From Strigamia acuminata (Eukaryota > Arthropoda > Chilopoda > Geophilomorpha > Linotaeniidae), in assembly GCA_949358305.1 (NCBI GenBank), contig OX442318.1, positions 10,336,517-10,400,516 of the forward strand: DNA of 64,000 bases. The letters are read 5' to 3'. Below, piece after piece: positions 1-13,900 of this stretch. How positions within the stretch are numbered: the stretch's first letter is position 1; the number at the start of each line of letters is the position of its first letter. Below the pieces are notes generated by a model. That model saw nothing but the letters and a program-made list of their open reading frames with translations. It was not told where the DNA came from and did no database searches. A program made the translations under genes and the position numbers.

Positions 1-1963
1 AAAATAATTTTATAACTTGACATAAAAATTGCTTATTGCACTTGGGAGGCAACTGTAAATGGCAGAAAATATTTTAAATACATTTAAAGATGCAAAAATA
101 AGCACTTACAAAGACCGGTCCATGATATAAGGTCCATTCAATCTTCAAACGATGACTTGACTTATTCGTCTGATATGACCGTGAACCAAGGATAACAGTG
201 CGTTTTGCCACTGAATGCGCCACAAAATATAGCCGCACTGTATTCTGGGATGACAACAGGTAACAAAAATGCTTAGTTGGCAAGCAATGTGTGACACGTG
301 ATTACTGTCATCTAATCAGCGCACAGAACAACAAATCAATAGGAAATAACACACGGATACGTGTCTATGTTATCCTTGGTTCATGATATTGTTACGCGCG
401 CAGGCCTCGCAGTAAAGCAGCGGGCCTGAGTGCGTAGTCTTAGCATTTAAATTCCAAATTCACTCACCAGTTGTCATGTGCTAAGATAGCACAGCGCCAA
501 CTGGTGAGTGATTTTGGCAACTTTCTCAACTAGTGATAGAATTTGGAATTTAAATGCTAAGACTACGCACTCAGGCCCGCTGCTTTACTGCGAGGCCTGC
601 GCGCGTAACAATATGATGCTTTTTACAACGTATCTCTGAGAAGTCAACTTGAAAGAATTCAAATAAGAGGATTAAGATTAAGTGGAATTGAAATCACTTG
701 TTTGACTTAGAGAAGTGACTTATCTCTTCTGCACCTGCTATTGGCTATTGTTACCACAAGTTGTTGGAAGTCCTCTTATTTTTAGTTCAGGTTAGTTGTT
801 AGCGTGTTCAATTGAGAACTAATCTTCTTTAAGTCACTTCTTTAAGTGATTTAAGGAGAAGTGAATTTGTTTTTTGAGGATTGAATGGTTATTGGCATGA
901 TTATAGTAATATCCATTAGAAATGATGGGGAAATGCCATTTTCCACTTACCAGGGCGTTTTCTCAGACATTTAAGCTCCATTGGGATAGGCTTGGATGGG
1001 TTTGGACAAGTTAGATTAGGCTAGAATGCCATGTTGTTTTCTCTTGGCTTAATTTTATGCAGACTTTGTTCACTTGTTGCTCTAACCCAATCTTCAAAGC
1101 TTTAAAAACATGAATAATTGATTTTGATGGATTTTTGCTTGCAGAAACATGACAACTCTTGCTTAATTCATTATATCAGTCTTGTTGCCAAAAGAAGCTA
1201 CAATTACAAAACCTACATTAGTCAGAGAACTCTACATCAGCTTTAGCAAATATGATTGCATATAATTATAATTAAATACATCAAATTTAATACAATAGGG
1301 GACTTTCATGTGGGTAAATCAAGTCTATTTGTTATTTTATTAGCATCTGAGATAGAAATTACAATTTAAGACATGCAAGAAAGAAATGACTAAACATTAT
1401 GACTAGAGCAGCAGGACCCAGTTTTAAATCTTTAAACATACACAAATCGATTTTAAAGTGCACTCGATGCATATAGACATATATATTTAATTAAATTAAA
1501 TTTTCATTTTGTTTAGTTAAAACATTTTTACCAGTTTGAAGGAATTTGAACAATTACTTATTGATGTTTTCATCTTTAATTTTTTTTATAGATGCCCTTC
1601 TTTTCGGCATGGCTTGCCTTGTCTGATCAGCCATTATGCCCCAAATTCTTAGTCATAGAACTTCTATTTGGCACAAAAATGTAGAAATATTTTTTTTTTC
1701 CAATTTTTTTTTGGGCCGAAAATACTATTGCCTGTGCAGTTGGTTTGCCAATGAGCTTTCTTAGGGACACTTTTTTTTTTTTTTATCAATTTTTTTTTAT
1801 TAAAAAAAATATTTTTTTCACTAATATTTTTCCAGCTTACTAGTTGCAATTGCTTTCAATCGATTTTTATTATTTTTTTATAAAGAATAAAATTCTAATG
1901 CTTTTGGATGCACGTAAGACTGATTATTTTTAATATTCAATTTGCTCATGTTTTGTTTGACAG
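1..1963. other. Non-coding stretch left of the first visible RapGAP exon
   Basis: I see no coding exon here. It is probably intron of the RapGAP-BTB gene, because the first exon at 1964 starts in the middle of a RapGAP domain. It holds the foldback element at 386-614, and T-rich tracts around 1680-1870. A stretch near 640-760 recurs in inverted orientation near 13440-13560. The upstream half of the RapGAP domain was looked for and not found, so it should lie left of the window. Confidence 0.6.
386..614. mobile_element. Foldback/MITE with perfect 76-bp inverted arms
   Basis: Arms 386-461 and 539-614 are exact reverse complements of each other (76 bp, no mismatch by eye). They begin atattgttacgcgcgcagg and end in the mirrored sequence. 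Inside lies a second, shorter inverted pair (actcaccagttg at 462-473 and caactggtgagt at 498-509), so the unit can form one long nested hairpin. No coding capacity and no clear target duplication were seen. A foldback-type non-autonomous transposon is the simplest reading. Confidence 0.75.
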
Positions 1964-4900
1964 TTGCAGAGAAAGAGGCATATTGGGAATGACATTGTGT
2001 GTGTTGTCTTTTTGGAAGCTGAAGCCACTAATTTTTCACCTACTTGCATCAAATCACATTTCTTGCACACTTTTATAGTTGTGCAAGTCAAGGCAACAAA
2101 TCCACAAGAATTTCCTGCTTCTTACAAGGTTTCGTAAACATAAATCCTTTTTATTTTTATTTTACATTTAGTGTTTAAAGAGATGTAATTTTTGAAAATG
2201 ACTTTAGTCGACAAATTAATAATAATTTTATTGCAGCTATGCATCAAGTTAATCAGTTGCAACCATTAAAGGTGATGGCATTGATTAATTAATTAGTGTA
2301 TTCAATTCTAGGAGAATATGCTGTACAGTAATTCCCTTACATACGAAAGATTTTTGTTCCGAGAACACCTTCACGACTAGAATTGTTAGTCCAGCAAAGG
2401 TGTACAAGGTGGAAAAATTGTGAATACTAATAAAAGAAAACATTTTTAATCTTTTTTTTATTATTATTAGAAATTAATACAGGTACATAAAGTCGAACCT
2501 CTTCACAGTCGAGCCTTGTTGTAACGAATTGCAAGGGACCAGCCAACCAAACTAGCCATTTTTAGATATTCGTTATATCGATAATTCGTTATATCGCGAT
2601 TCGTTATAAAGAGTTTTGACTGTAACGATAAATTCGTTATATCGTGATTCGTTATAAAGAGTTTTGACTGTAACGATAAATTCGTTATATCGCGATTCGT
2701 TATAAAGAGTTTTGACTGTAACGATAAATTCGTTATATCGCGATTCGTTATAAAAAGTTTTGACTGTAACGATAAATTCGTTATATCGCGATTCGTTATA
2801 ATGAGGTTCGTTATAACGATAAATTTGTTACATCACGGTTCGTTATAACGAGGTTTGTTATAACGAGGTTCGACCGTATTAAACAAAATTTTAAATTTTA
2901 TTTTGAAAAGTGCAACAGTGCTAGACACGCGAACTAACTCACGCACTCCCACAAAATCTGACTTTCGTATCTCTCAATTGTTCGTATGTAAGGGACTCGC
3001 TTTATCCACGTAATTGGTGTACATTTATTGACACCACAAGAAAATTGGTGTACATAAATTCTAGCAAGAATGCAATCATTAATGTCACAACAGAGCTTCC
3101 ATCTTTTCCCCTGACAACGGTTGGCCAGGTGATGACACAATAAAATAGTCTGCCATCTTGGTCTAGAGCAATACAAAAGATTCCTACTTGTCTGTCGTAT
3201 TTAAAAGCAAATGCTCAACAGGTGTATAAATATCACCGTGGGAAGGTCAAAAACGTGGGTAGTCAAGCACTTTAGCGTTGAGGATGAGGTTGATTGCTCT
3301 TTGTGGTGATTGCATTTGGAGATGCCAAGAAACCACTTAAGTTGAATTGAGTTGTGACCACCTCTTCAACGGACAATGCTTTGGAGTAGGCTATACGGCG
3401 GATAGAAGCAAGAGTGTGAGGAAATGCGAGAGCCAGATGGCAATAGCCCAAAAAAACTGAATTGCTGCTCTCACTTCATCTTTGGTTGTTTAGAGCAGAG
3501 GTTCCCAAACTTTTTAGCATCGCAACCCATTTTTAAGCAAGGCGATCTTCCGCGGCGATCTTCTGGTGCATTAAATTTTTCAAAAATAAACTACTAAAAA
3601 GAAAGAAAAAAAGAAAAAAAAAAGAAATTTTGGAGTGCCGTTCCAACGGCGAATCGCCCAATGGCGAATCTGGCCATTTGGACGAATGGCGAATTTCTAC
3701 TTTATTCTGTCCAAAAGCAGTCCCAATGACAAATTTCTCTCAATTCGCTGTTGGGAACGTATTTGGACCTTACTAATGGCGAATTAGTAAACATTAAACC
3801 AATTCGCCATTAGGAAAGTCTAATTACATTTCCAATGGCGAAATGGAAGAAATTAGCCACAGGGGGCGCACATCTAGCGCGACATTATTTACCGCGACAG
3901 CGACAAGCCATTCCAAAAAAAAGGTTTTGCATAAAAAACCAGTAAGGTTAGGTTCGCGGGGGTCAAGGGGGGATGCAGCCCCCCCTTGTTAGCCATTCTT
4001 AAAAATTGGAAGGAGAAGAAATACCCAAAATACAAGTTTCAAAGTCGCTGTAAATTCATGTTGCAGTTGCGCTAGATCTAGATGACACGCCCACAGATTC
4101 GACATTGGAAACGCAAATAACGTTTCCAATGGCGAATTTCAATATCACGTTTCCAATGGCGAATTTTCCTAGATTCGCCATTGGAAATGTCAAAATAGCT
4201 TTCCAATGGCGAATTTTGGAATTTCGTCCTTAGACGATTCGCCGTTAGAACGGGTACCCGAAATTTTGCATAAAATTTTACATAAATTTGCAAAAAATAA
4301 TTTTAATGCACTATTCTATACTCTAGTTGCAGTCAAAAAGGCACTTTACAAGATGTCGTCTCATTGGTCCAGCCAGTTTACTACTAAGTCCAGACTGTAT
4401 ACTACTACTAGAAGAAGTAGTTTTGATTTTTATTCATTGTTTTGCTTGTTATGACTAGTTTAGTTAACGTTATTTTGATTTTTCTTAATATAAAATGTTA
4501 TTTCCATCATTGAAATGAAGTTTTACGCATATAAAAATGTCAAACTCATGTTTGTTATGTTTATTGGTTACTTCGTCTGGAATTTTGAATTTTTGGCCGT
4601 TGCCTAGGCAATCGATTACAATGTCTGTACATTGTAATGCAATTCTGGTGTTTGGGTCTACTTTTCCGGATCATCACACCAGTAAACTGGCTCGGCCAAT
4701 GGGACGACATCTTGTAAAGTGCCTTTTTGACTGCAACTAGAGTACAGAGTATAGGAGAAGCATCATGTCTACAAGTTAGTTAGATTGTTGCGCCCCACTA
4801 AAAATCAGCTCGCGCCTCGGTGTTTTAGAGGAACTTTGACATAATAGAACTAAAAGGGTGCAGCAATTGGATTAAGATGTCGATTGTTACTATATCCTGG

Positions 4901-7900
4901 AGACCTAATTGATTGGGTGAGTTTGACTTGCCATGGTTTCTATCTTGGGAGTCCGTGGGCGCAGATATTAGTGTTTTCGTGGCACCGATGCAAGTGGATG
5001 TGATTGTTGCCAATTCATATTAAGGCATGCGACTGCAAGTTCGGACTGTGCCTTGTGGGTAAGTCAACTTTCTGCGCGATAAATATTGACAAGAATCAAT
5101 ATTGATCTTGGAAGACCTTGTGGTTGTAGAGGAAGATTAATAACTTACTTCTTTTGGGATTATTAATTTGTAATGTCTGAATATGCAAATAAACAATTTA
5201 TAGGGTTTGAAAAGCACGTTGATTGGAAAATAAATTAGAAACGAGCAGATTTTTTGGGTTTTTTGGTCTTTATTAGGGTAAATTGGGAGTTGTTGTTCAA
5301 TTTTTTGGAGTTTGGTGAGTGGCAGTTTTAATTAGATTTTGGGATTTTTGAGTTTGCGGAGACAAAAAGCTTTTGTTCTCGGGATCTAGATTGTAGAGTT
5401 TATTTATCTTTTCTTTGGACAATGGCATGTGCTATCAACATTTCCAATTTTCAAGTCTCAATCTTTCATTATTTAATATGAAAAAGATTTTTGTGTTTGC
5501 TCAGATCTTTTTAGCTGAGGAGATTGGGATGCAGTGCTTGGAGTTTTAATATAAATATTGACAAGAAGGAAACAGAGATTTCTAAAGCAGTATGCGGCAG
5601 ACAATAAATAATACACCGTATTAATGATGAGGTGGATTTTCAAATCATAAATTACATCACTTTATTTTGATGTTTCTGTTAGTTTTGTAAGTATGTGAAT
5701 AATGCTTTCGCTTTAATTTCAGGTGTCTGTTGTAACCAGAGATGAAGTTGGTGCCTACAAACCTTACTTATATCAAAAATCAGTTTTTATAAAGGTATTG
5801 TCAATTAGACAATTACCATGTTTACATATACTCAGTTTTCAAGCAAAGTTAAAATACGGATTTTATTTATCAGGATAACCGTCTGCGTTTACATGTCCCA
5901 CTTTTCTGGTGAACATGATGCCACATGTAAATTACCCATAATGCATTTTGATTATCTGGAACAATAAAATGGTTGTCGGTCTAAGTGTCGTTGGTAGGCA
6001 TGTGCGAATTTGCGATTAATCGCAATACGATTTTTTCTTGGGTGAATATCGTAGCTAGTTAATTCACTATCGTTGGTATATTCTGATCGACGTATTTAAT
6101 TTTCGCATGCACGGGTTTGATAGGTGTTTACATGCAGTTTCCAATGCGCAAAACGCCCAAAATCTACCTCGTACAACTGGAATTTAGTTTTCGGAATAAG
6201 TCTGTCTTTTCTGGAAAAGTAAAATTTGCATTTTCACTTATCCATATAACTGAGTACACGTAAACATGGTAATAGAATAGATTAGTACACTTGTTTATTG
6301 TTTATTGTTTATTTGATGCAATTGGTCTAGTTTTTTAAATCTTTTCAAGCAAACAGTAGATCTAATAATAGATATTCAATATCAACCATGAATGAATATA
6401 AGCTTAATTAATACGGAGTATTTCTTATTTCTTATCTGGATTTTCGAAGTTGCTTAGCAACTGACAAATGCCAATCGCTTCTGACCATGTGAAGTTTTGC
6501 TGATAATTATAAATTAAGCGAACAAAGGGGTTGAAGTCCAGGAAAGGCTTAAGATAGAATCGGAGAGCGAAGTTAGATTATTTATAACAACTTCTAATTC
6601 CAAATGCATATCACTTTGATGTTTTAACAAAGACCATTGCCGGTCATCCGGTAGAAAGGCCTTTGGGATGAAACTAACAAGCAATAGCACAATTTGCTGT
6701 TTGGTTTAATTAGATTTTTAAATATGTTGTTTAAAAATGCTGTTTAGTCTGATTTCGAACAATTATATTAGGCGCATTCATTTAGTCATATTTAACTTGT
6801 AGTTTACCCTCAGACAACCATACAATAGAGAGTTTGCGGACATGCCTTTTTCCTTATAAATGGCCATCTTTTTTGTCTTCCAATGTTCGTCCGCCATTCA
6901 CATTTTTTTTAGTCTTCTAAACCTGATGTTTAGAAAGTCTATTAAAACGGTCATGTTCGTCCGTCCGTCCGTCCGTCCGTTGATTGATTAATTACGATTT
7001 AATTTTTTTTTGGTGTTTTATTTAGGGACAGAGGGACAGGGTTTAGAAGTCTAATATGTAATGCTTCCCTGCATTACAGATGTTTACTTGTTTTAGGTTA
7101 GATCGAGTCGAAACAGTTTAAAAAGCAGTTTAAATGTGTTGTTTAAAATGTCGTTTATTACTATATGTATGTTTTTGCTATTCGACGTTTATCTTGTGAT
7201 TTTAGGGACCTTTATTTCGAGAATGGCTGCTCACTAAAATAGTTAATGGAGAACGTGCTAGTTATTCTGCACCGAAGTTTGCACGGATGCAAGATAGAAC
7301 AAGAAGCCAATTACTAGAAGACATAGTAACCAACCTTCAGAATCACGCAGAAACTGGTCAAATGCCTAAACCATACAGGTAAAAAAAAAATCAAAGTTTC
7401 TTCCAACTCAAAAGCTCATGTGCCTTATCTGGCTATAATGAACCTCAACCGTGGGCGATGAGAGTTCACCTTGCTTGTTATAACTGAGTTCTATCTTAAT
7501 CTTATCTTGTTGTTTTTTTTTGCAATAGGATAAAGCCAGTTTTTCGTGAAAAAATTTTTTTGTTTTTTCTATAAAATAAAAATGGGGTTTTCTTTTGGAG
7601 AAATGTCCACATGAAGGGGTGGATTTATTTTATTTTTTTGCTAAAGCAAATACAGGCAATTACTGGGCCACTTGTGGCTCTGAAATCCTATTATTTGTGT
7701 TGAAACTTTAAAGAGATGAGCATGGAAACTAAATATTGATTTTACTGCAGCAATAATAAATGGGTGATTGAAATACATGCCACAATGCACCAGTTTATTT
7801 TTTTTCCTCCAATTTTCCAATAGTTTACACATTTAATTTGTCATTTTGAAAATTTAAATATAAATTGAAACTGTCAAAAGTGATCTCACTTAATGGATGA

Positions 7901-10900
7901 CTAACACAATTAAGCTGCCATTTTGAATGTGTGTAATACACTAATATTATACTTGCAGAAATCTAATTAGGAAATATTGTTCTACATAATATATATAATA
8001 TACGTATAACAAATTTTATACCTTAATAAAAATTGCCTTTTACATATTAAAGTGCACTTATTTAGAGCATTTATTGGAGCTTTGGACATCCATTAAGGGT
8101 CAAATGACAATAAAAGCAATTCTCTTGTTTCTTGGACAGAGTTTAAAAGCTGAAAGCAAAAGTGGAGATAAAATGTTATTTGCTTTGTTCTGAGTGGATT
8201 TATTTGAGCAAATTATTAAAATTGAATTTTTTATTTTCAGACGAGGTTCTTGGAGACCCATTGGTCACATGAGACCATCCAGTCCCCTCTTGGACAGCAT
8301 GAGGGATTTGTTTGAGGGTTATGATCAATTGGCAAAAGATTTTACACGAGCTTTTAAAGATACAAATGCTTTTTGTGATATTGTCTTCAATGTTGGCCAA
8401 GGTATACAAGAAAGTGTTGTGTCATTTTGGAGGGCGTGCTTTAAAATGTGAGTTTGACTAAATCTGGGATCTGATTGGCTGGTTCTTTTTATGGCATGTC
8501 ATAAAAGTCGAATTCCTGTCTGAAAATTGGGGCTTGTTTTATTCGGCACTGCCAGATAATTCTAATTTTTCTACACCCTGATCAGACTCACGATTTTAGG
8601 GCACATCCTCTAAAGGCAGGGTAATACGATAATTACCTAAGAGAAAATTAAATTAAAATTAAATCTTTCTCGAAATGATTACAGGAAAGGATAAGGTCAA
8701 AGTGTACGCAATCAGGGCCATTTTAGCTGTACGCAGTAGGTAAGTACAATAGAAAGGTTTTCGGCGATGTTTTGTTGAGCACAAGCAGCATTTAGTAAGA
8801 TAATAAGCTTATCAGTAGTCAGTTTGAGGCTTGAAGAAATTGTCAGTAGTCAGTTTGAGACTTGAAGAAATTATCAGTAGTAATATACTGAGCGCGTGTA
8901 ATTGTCAGGATAATTGAGTTAGCACGAATCTATTTGCCTGAAGATCTTATCTTGACAAAAAGATGAGTGCTGGCCTAATCTCGACAATTACTCAAGTGCA
9001 AGGTGTATTTAATACGAAAATTTACTGATAGAAAATCAGAAATTCAATCACAACGTAGCAAGGAATTCAAATTTGAGCAAAATTTTATGCGCAACGTGTG
9101 GTGCCATTAGCAAGGGAACATTTCACCGTGATAAGCAGGCCCACCTTTACCATTGGGCTAACTGAGCTGCAGCCCAGGGGCGCCGGGTAGTTAGGGGTGA
9201 CGGGCAGAGAAGGGTGCCAGGCGCCTCCTACAAAGAGTCTTCATGAGTGTTCAAATACTGTATAAACGAACTTGTAGGCCTGTTCCTACACATTGTTGAT
9301 AGTGGGTCAGGGAGCTCTACCCCAGATGACATTTTTTTCCTAAAGATGCATTTTTAGGTCCAAACCAAAAATGCATTTTTTGGTTTGAATTTAATTTTCA
9401 CAACAATGCTTATCGGTACTTCTTTTGGAGAGGGGTGGGAGTAAATGTAAAAATGATTTTTTTTAATTACGACAAGCGGCAAGGGTTGCCTGATTTTTTT
9501 TAAGCCCAGGGTGCTGAAAAGTGTTAAGACGGCCCTGGCGATAAGAATCCCTAGCGCCAGGAATTTTCATCGGTATTTGAACTCAGTGGCGCTTTGTTAC
9601 GCGTTTCATGATTGGTCAGCTGAACAATGGCTGTTTTAAAACGGCTTTCCTCATTGGTCGTCATTTTATGACATAAATAGTGCTAAATTATCAGGATAAT
9701 TTTCTATCCAGGCTGGTAGTTTTATCAAAACTATTGTACAACCTGAGTTGGACGCTTCTATAAACTCATTCATGCACCATTTTGCTTGCATCTGCACTTT
9801 TCCCATTGGTTCTTGATATAATTTAGTACAATGCTTCTCAAAGTGTGGTCCTTGGACCACTGGTGGTCTGCGAGCAAGAGGCTGATGATATATAAGCTTG
9901 GTACCAACAAGTGTGTAATTGATTAATTATAAATTAGAAAAACCCCATTTAGTCTCATACAATCTGAACTGCATAAACATTGGGTTTGTTTTAAATAAAT
10001 GTCACCTAGTCTATTAAAATTTCACCATAACTGAATGTGATACCAGTCTGCGACATTACACAGTTTGAGAAGCACTGATTTAGTAGATTTTACAATACAA
10101 GATGTCAGCCTACCTTAGTGAACTTGTTGATCTTTAATTTTAGGGTTTTTCAAGAAATGTTATACGGCATCACTTCCGGAATGATAGGTACATCCCAATC
10201 GCCTCTCGAAGCATTGAACCGCGCGGTGACTCCTACTTACCTAAGTAAATCTAGCAACTTCCTTCAAGTGCCTGAGGCTTACGAACCTTCTCGGTAATTG
10301 CATACAATTTTTCTTCTTATTTAAATTTTTCAATTCCAACTCTAAATGTTTGCCATCTATGTACGAAATTGAATAGTTCTGATTAGATTTTGACCGATAT
10401 TGATATTTTGCAGTATCGCCGAGACCGATAATCGGCAACCGAATTTCAGCCGATACCGATATCTGCACCAATATTAAAATTAAAATGTCCGACTCCCCCC
10501 CCCCCCCCCCACCCCCCAAAATAAAAAAAAATTAAATTAAAATTGCGTTTATTAATTTATTTTATGTTTTAGAAACGTTTTTGAAGCAGTATACTGTATA
10601 ATATTGTATATACTGCTTCAAAAGCGTGGCAATTTCCATATCGGCCACGCAAAAAAATATTGGATCCAATATCGGTGAATACCGATACCGATACCGGTAT
10701 CGGTCAAAGTCTAGTTCTGATCATACACAACAATACTAAGAATGTATATTATTACAATATAGTGTTAATAGTGGTGAATTACAACAGTTATTGCATTTTT
10801 TGTATTTTCATGTAATTTAGTCACAAAACTGCACCCAGCAGTCCAATGGTAATGAGGGCGTTTTCGCGATTGACGCGCTGGGATTGGTCAGGGAAAAAAC

Positions 10901-13900
10901 AAAATCACTTGACATCGGATTACGAGCCTTCAAGTGAGTTTTAGTTTGGTTTAATTTGTTCATCAATATTTCGATAATGTTTAAATGAGGTTGTTTTTTC
11001 AGGAAGTGAGAAAAGAGAATCGAAACAAGACGCAGCGGTGTTGCTTCCGCGTTTGTCGATTTGTGCGGATATCCAGAAAGTGGACAAAAATAAAATCTTG
11101 CAATCAGAATTTAGCATAATCGAATTCGACGCAGACACGTTTGAGACGTTGTTGGAGTATTTACACACCGGCAGTTGCCCGCTCACATGTCGCACCATCC
11201 CCGGCCTTATTTGTGCTGCAGAGCATTTTGATTTGCCAGAGCTTCTGCAGGCGTGTTTTCATCATGCTAAACAACATCTACGTATTGATGTTGTACGTTT
11301 GTGGTAATTTTTGTAGTAATTTTTGTTTAAGTAGCCTTTTTTTCATTATTAATATTTTTTTAGTTTAATTTTTTTAATTTTTCAATTTAAATTGTTATTT
11401 TTTATTTTTTTTTTAAATTTTTAGCAAACGTTTTTTTTTGCGGATGTTTATAGCACAGACTAGAAATAATATGGGTCTAGGGGGTTCCTGACATGGATTA
11501 GTCAATAGGAATAAAGATTTAGTGGCATTATTGCACTTTTGACATCTTTTTAGAGGTTTTTACAGATTTTTATCTAATAAGTTTTATTTTTTACACTAAA
11601 AAGTTAATTTTATGCCCTACCTACAAAATGAATTTTTTTTTGCTTACAATGTGAATTTTTCTTACTAAAAATAATTTTTTCTTCCTAAAAATAATTTTTT
11701 TTTCCTAAAAATAATTTTTTCTTCCTAAAAATAATTTTTTCTTCCTAAAGTTAAATTTTTTCTTCCTAAAATTAAATTTTTTCTTCCCAAAATTAAATTT
11801 TTCTGCCTGAAAATAATTTTTCTACCTAAAAGTATTTTTTTCTGTCTAAAAAATGAATTTATCTGCAAATTATTAATTTTTTTTTCTAAAAGATTCATTT
11901 TTATTTAGCATTAATAGTGAGCAACCCAAGAAAGTTTATTTAAAATTGCACTAATTACTACAGTTTGATGTACTGTTACATACACCTCTTAAAAATGTGT
12001 GTTTAACTATTATTTGTGAGGACATAGGGCTACTACGCTTGTGCATGTCTATATATATTTTTTTTTGTTGGAAGTTTACTTTCTGTCCATGCAATAGTAT
12101 TTTTTTTCTTTTCTTTTATTGAGGTATGTTCCATGCTGGCTTCATTGGAAAATTATTACTGGAGGTATACATCAGCTTCCGAATTGGTGAACATGATTCT
12201 GACATATATCGATTCGAGAGCACTGTTGATTTTCGAGCAACATGATTTCTTCGAGCTGTCCGAGTCAATGGTGCAAATGATATTGTGTAGGGAGTTGAAT
12301 ATCACTGAAGTGCAGAAATTTAACGCCATGTTGAATTGGGCCAAGAATAAAGTGGAAGCGAGCAATTGTCGCGATTCAAATTTTGAATTCAGATGTACTA
12401 TGGAAAGATTGACCAGAGACTTGAAGCTGTACAACATATCACCGACTGAACTCATTAAGGTATTTCACTAGTTGTCTTGTTTAGAATAGTCATTTAAAGT
12501 TGTTTGTATTTTGCATAATTAAAGATTGTACTTCCAACGAAAGCGATTCGAAACGAAAGAATCCTTGAAACGTTAATGTTTCAAGCCAATACGGGAATGT
12601 ATAAGGTACAGCATTCGCTGTTTCAAGAATGTCGTACAACTATGCAAGCACGGAGAGACTCCAGAAGAGAATCACGTCCTGACATGCGATTATTCGGTAA
12701 GTGGCAAATCAGTCGAGAAACCAGTGTCAGGAGACAACTATACAGGGTGTCCTAAAAGTCTGGTTTCCTCCAAATATTTCCTGAGCAATTGCATCTAGGC
12801 CAAGTGAGAAAATGGAAAAAACTCTGCATTAAATGCCATAAAATAATATTTACAGGGATGATGTCGTTTGATCATCGAGATTCTGTATTTTCTACGGATG
12901 GTGGTTATGAACTAAGTCATGAAGACAAACTATTAGATGAATACACAGCAGCTTCCATCAAAAGACAAGAGTCTCTAGACTCTGCAACGCCGCTACTAAA
13001 GCAAAACATTGCTTACAAACGGAGAAGTTCTAAACCCGATTTCTGGCCATTGCTGCAAAGACATGATCCTAAAAGGTTTGAATCAGTAAAGCGTGGTTTA
13101 CACTAGCAAGCGCTTCCAAAGAAGGCTTCTACGTTTGCTTTTGCATCTTTTGTATTTGCTTGCTGCACAAGAAAACGTATTTCTTTTTTTTTCTTTTTAT
13201 TATTCAAAAGAGCCCGGATTAATAATTACGTTGGAATTTGGGCCTGAAATTTGAGATTTCTTAATTTTCTGAAGATTATTACTAAAATCTTGGTAAATTG
13301 ATAGATATTTAGGCCAATTTCCTTCAAAATGCTTTTTATACTTGTTTGTGCTCAATTCTTATTGGAAAAAAATTGCACTCATTTAAACTGGCATGCTGGT
13401 AAAACTCGCACGATACCAACATTCGGCTTAAAGTGAGGTAATATGCTAAGGATAGCCAATCGCAGGTACAGAAGAGATTTGTCACTTCTATAAGTCAAAG
13501 AATTGATTTCAATTTCACATATTTAATTTTAATCTTCTTATTTGAATTCTTTCAAGTTGAGTTTTCATAGATGTGATGTAAATCATGTCCTGTTTAGAGA
13601 AGTCATTTTAGATGAATATACCAACTTATGAATGCACCTACGATGTTAGAATTTCAACAATTCTTATCAGCTAATACTGCAGTACCTATACTCAAAACCA
13701 CCACAACGTTGATCTATTTCAGCCGGTTTACGCCTGTGTACTGTGTTCTACTACGCGGAAACGTAGTTCTGTGTCAAAGCATCACCTTTGACAATGTTGG
13801 TAATCGATCAAAATGTCTGGTGTTTGATTACAATTCTGGTGTTTTGGGCTACTTTTTTGTGCCACTACACCAGTGAAATAGATCAACGTTGTGGTGGTTT

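Noticed and set aside
4078-4740. Short open frames on both strands near 4.1-4.7 kb as a small gene
   Set aside because: They overlap the caatggcgaat repeat and the foldback element and have no phase-compatible splice partners.
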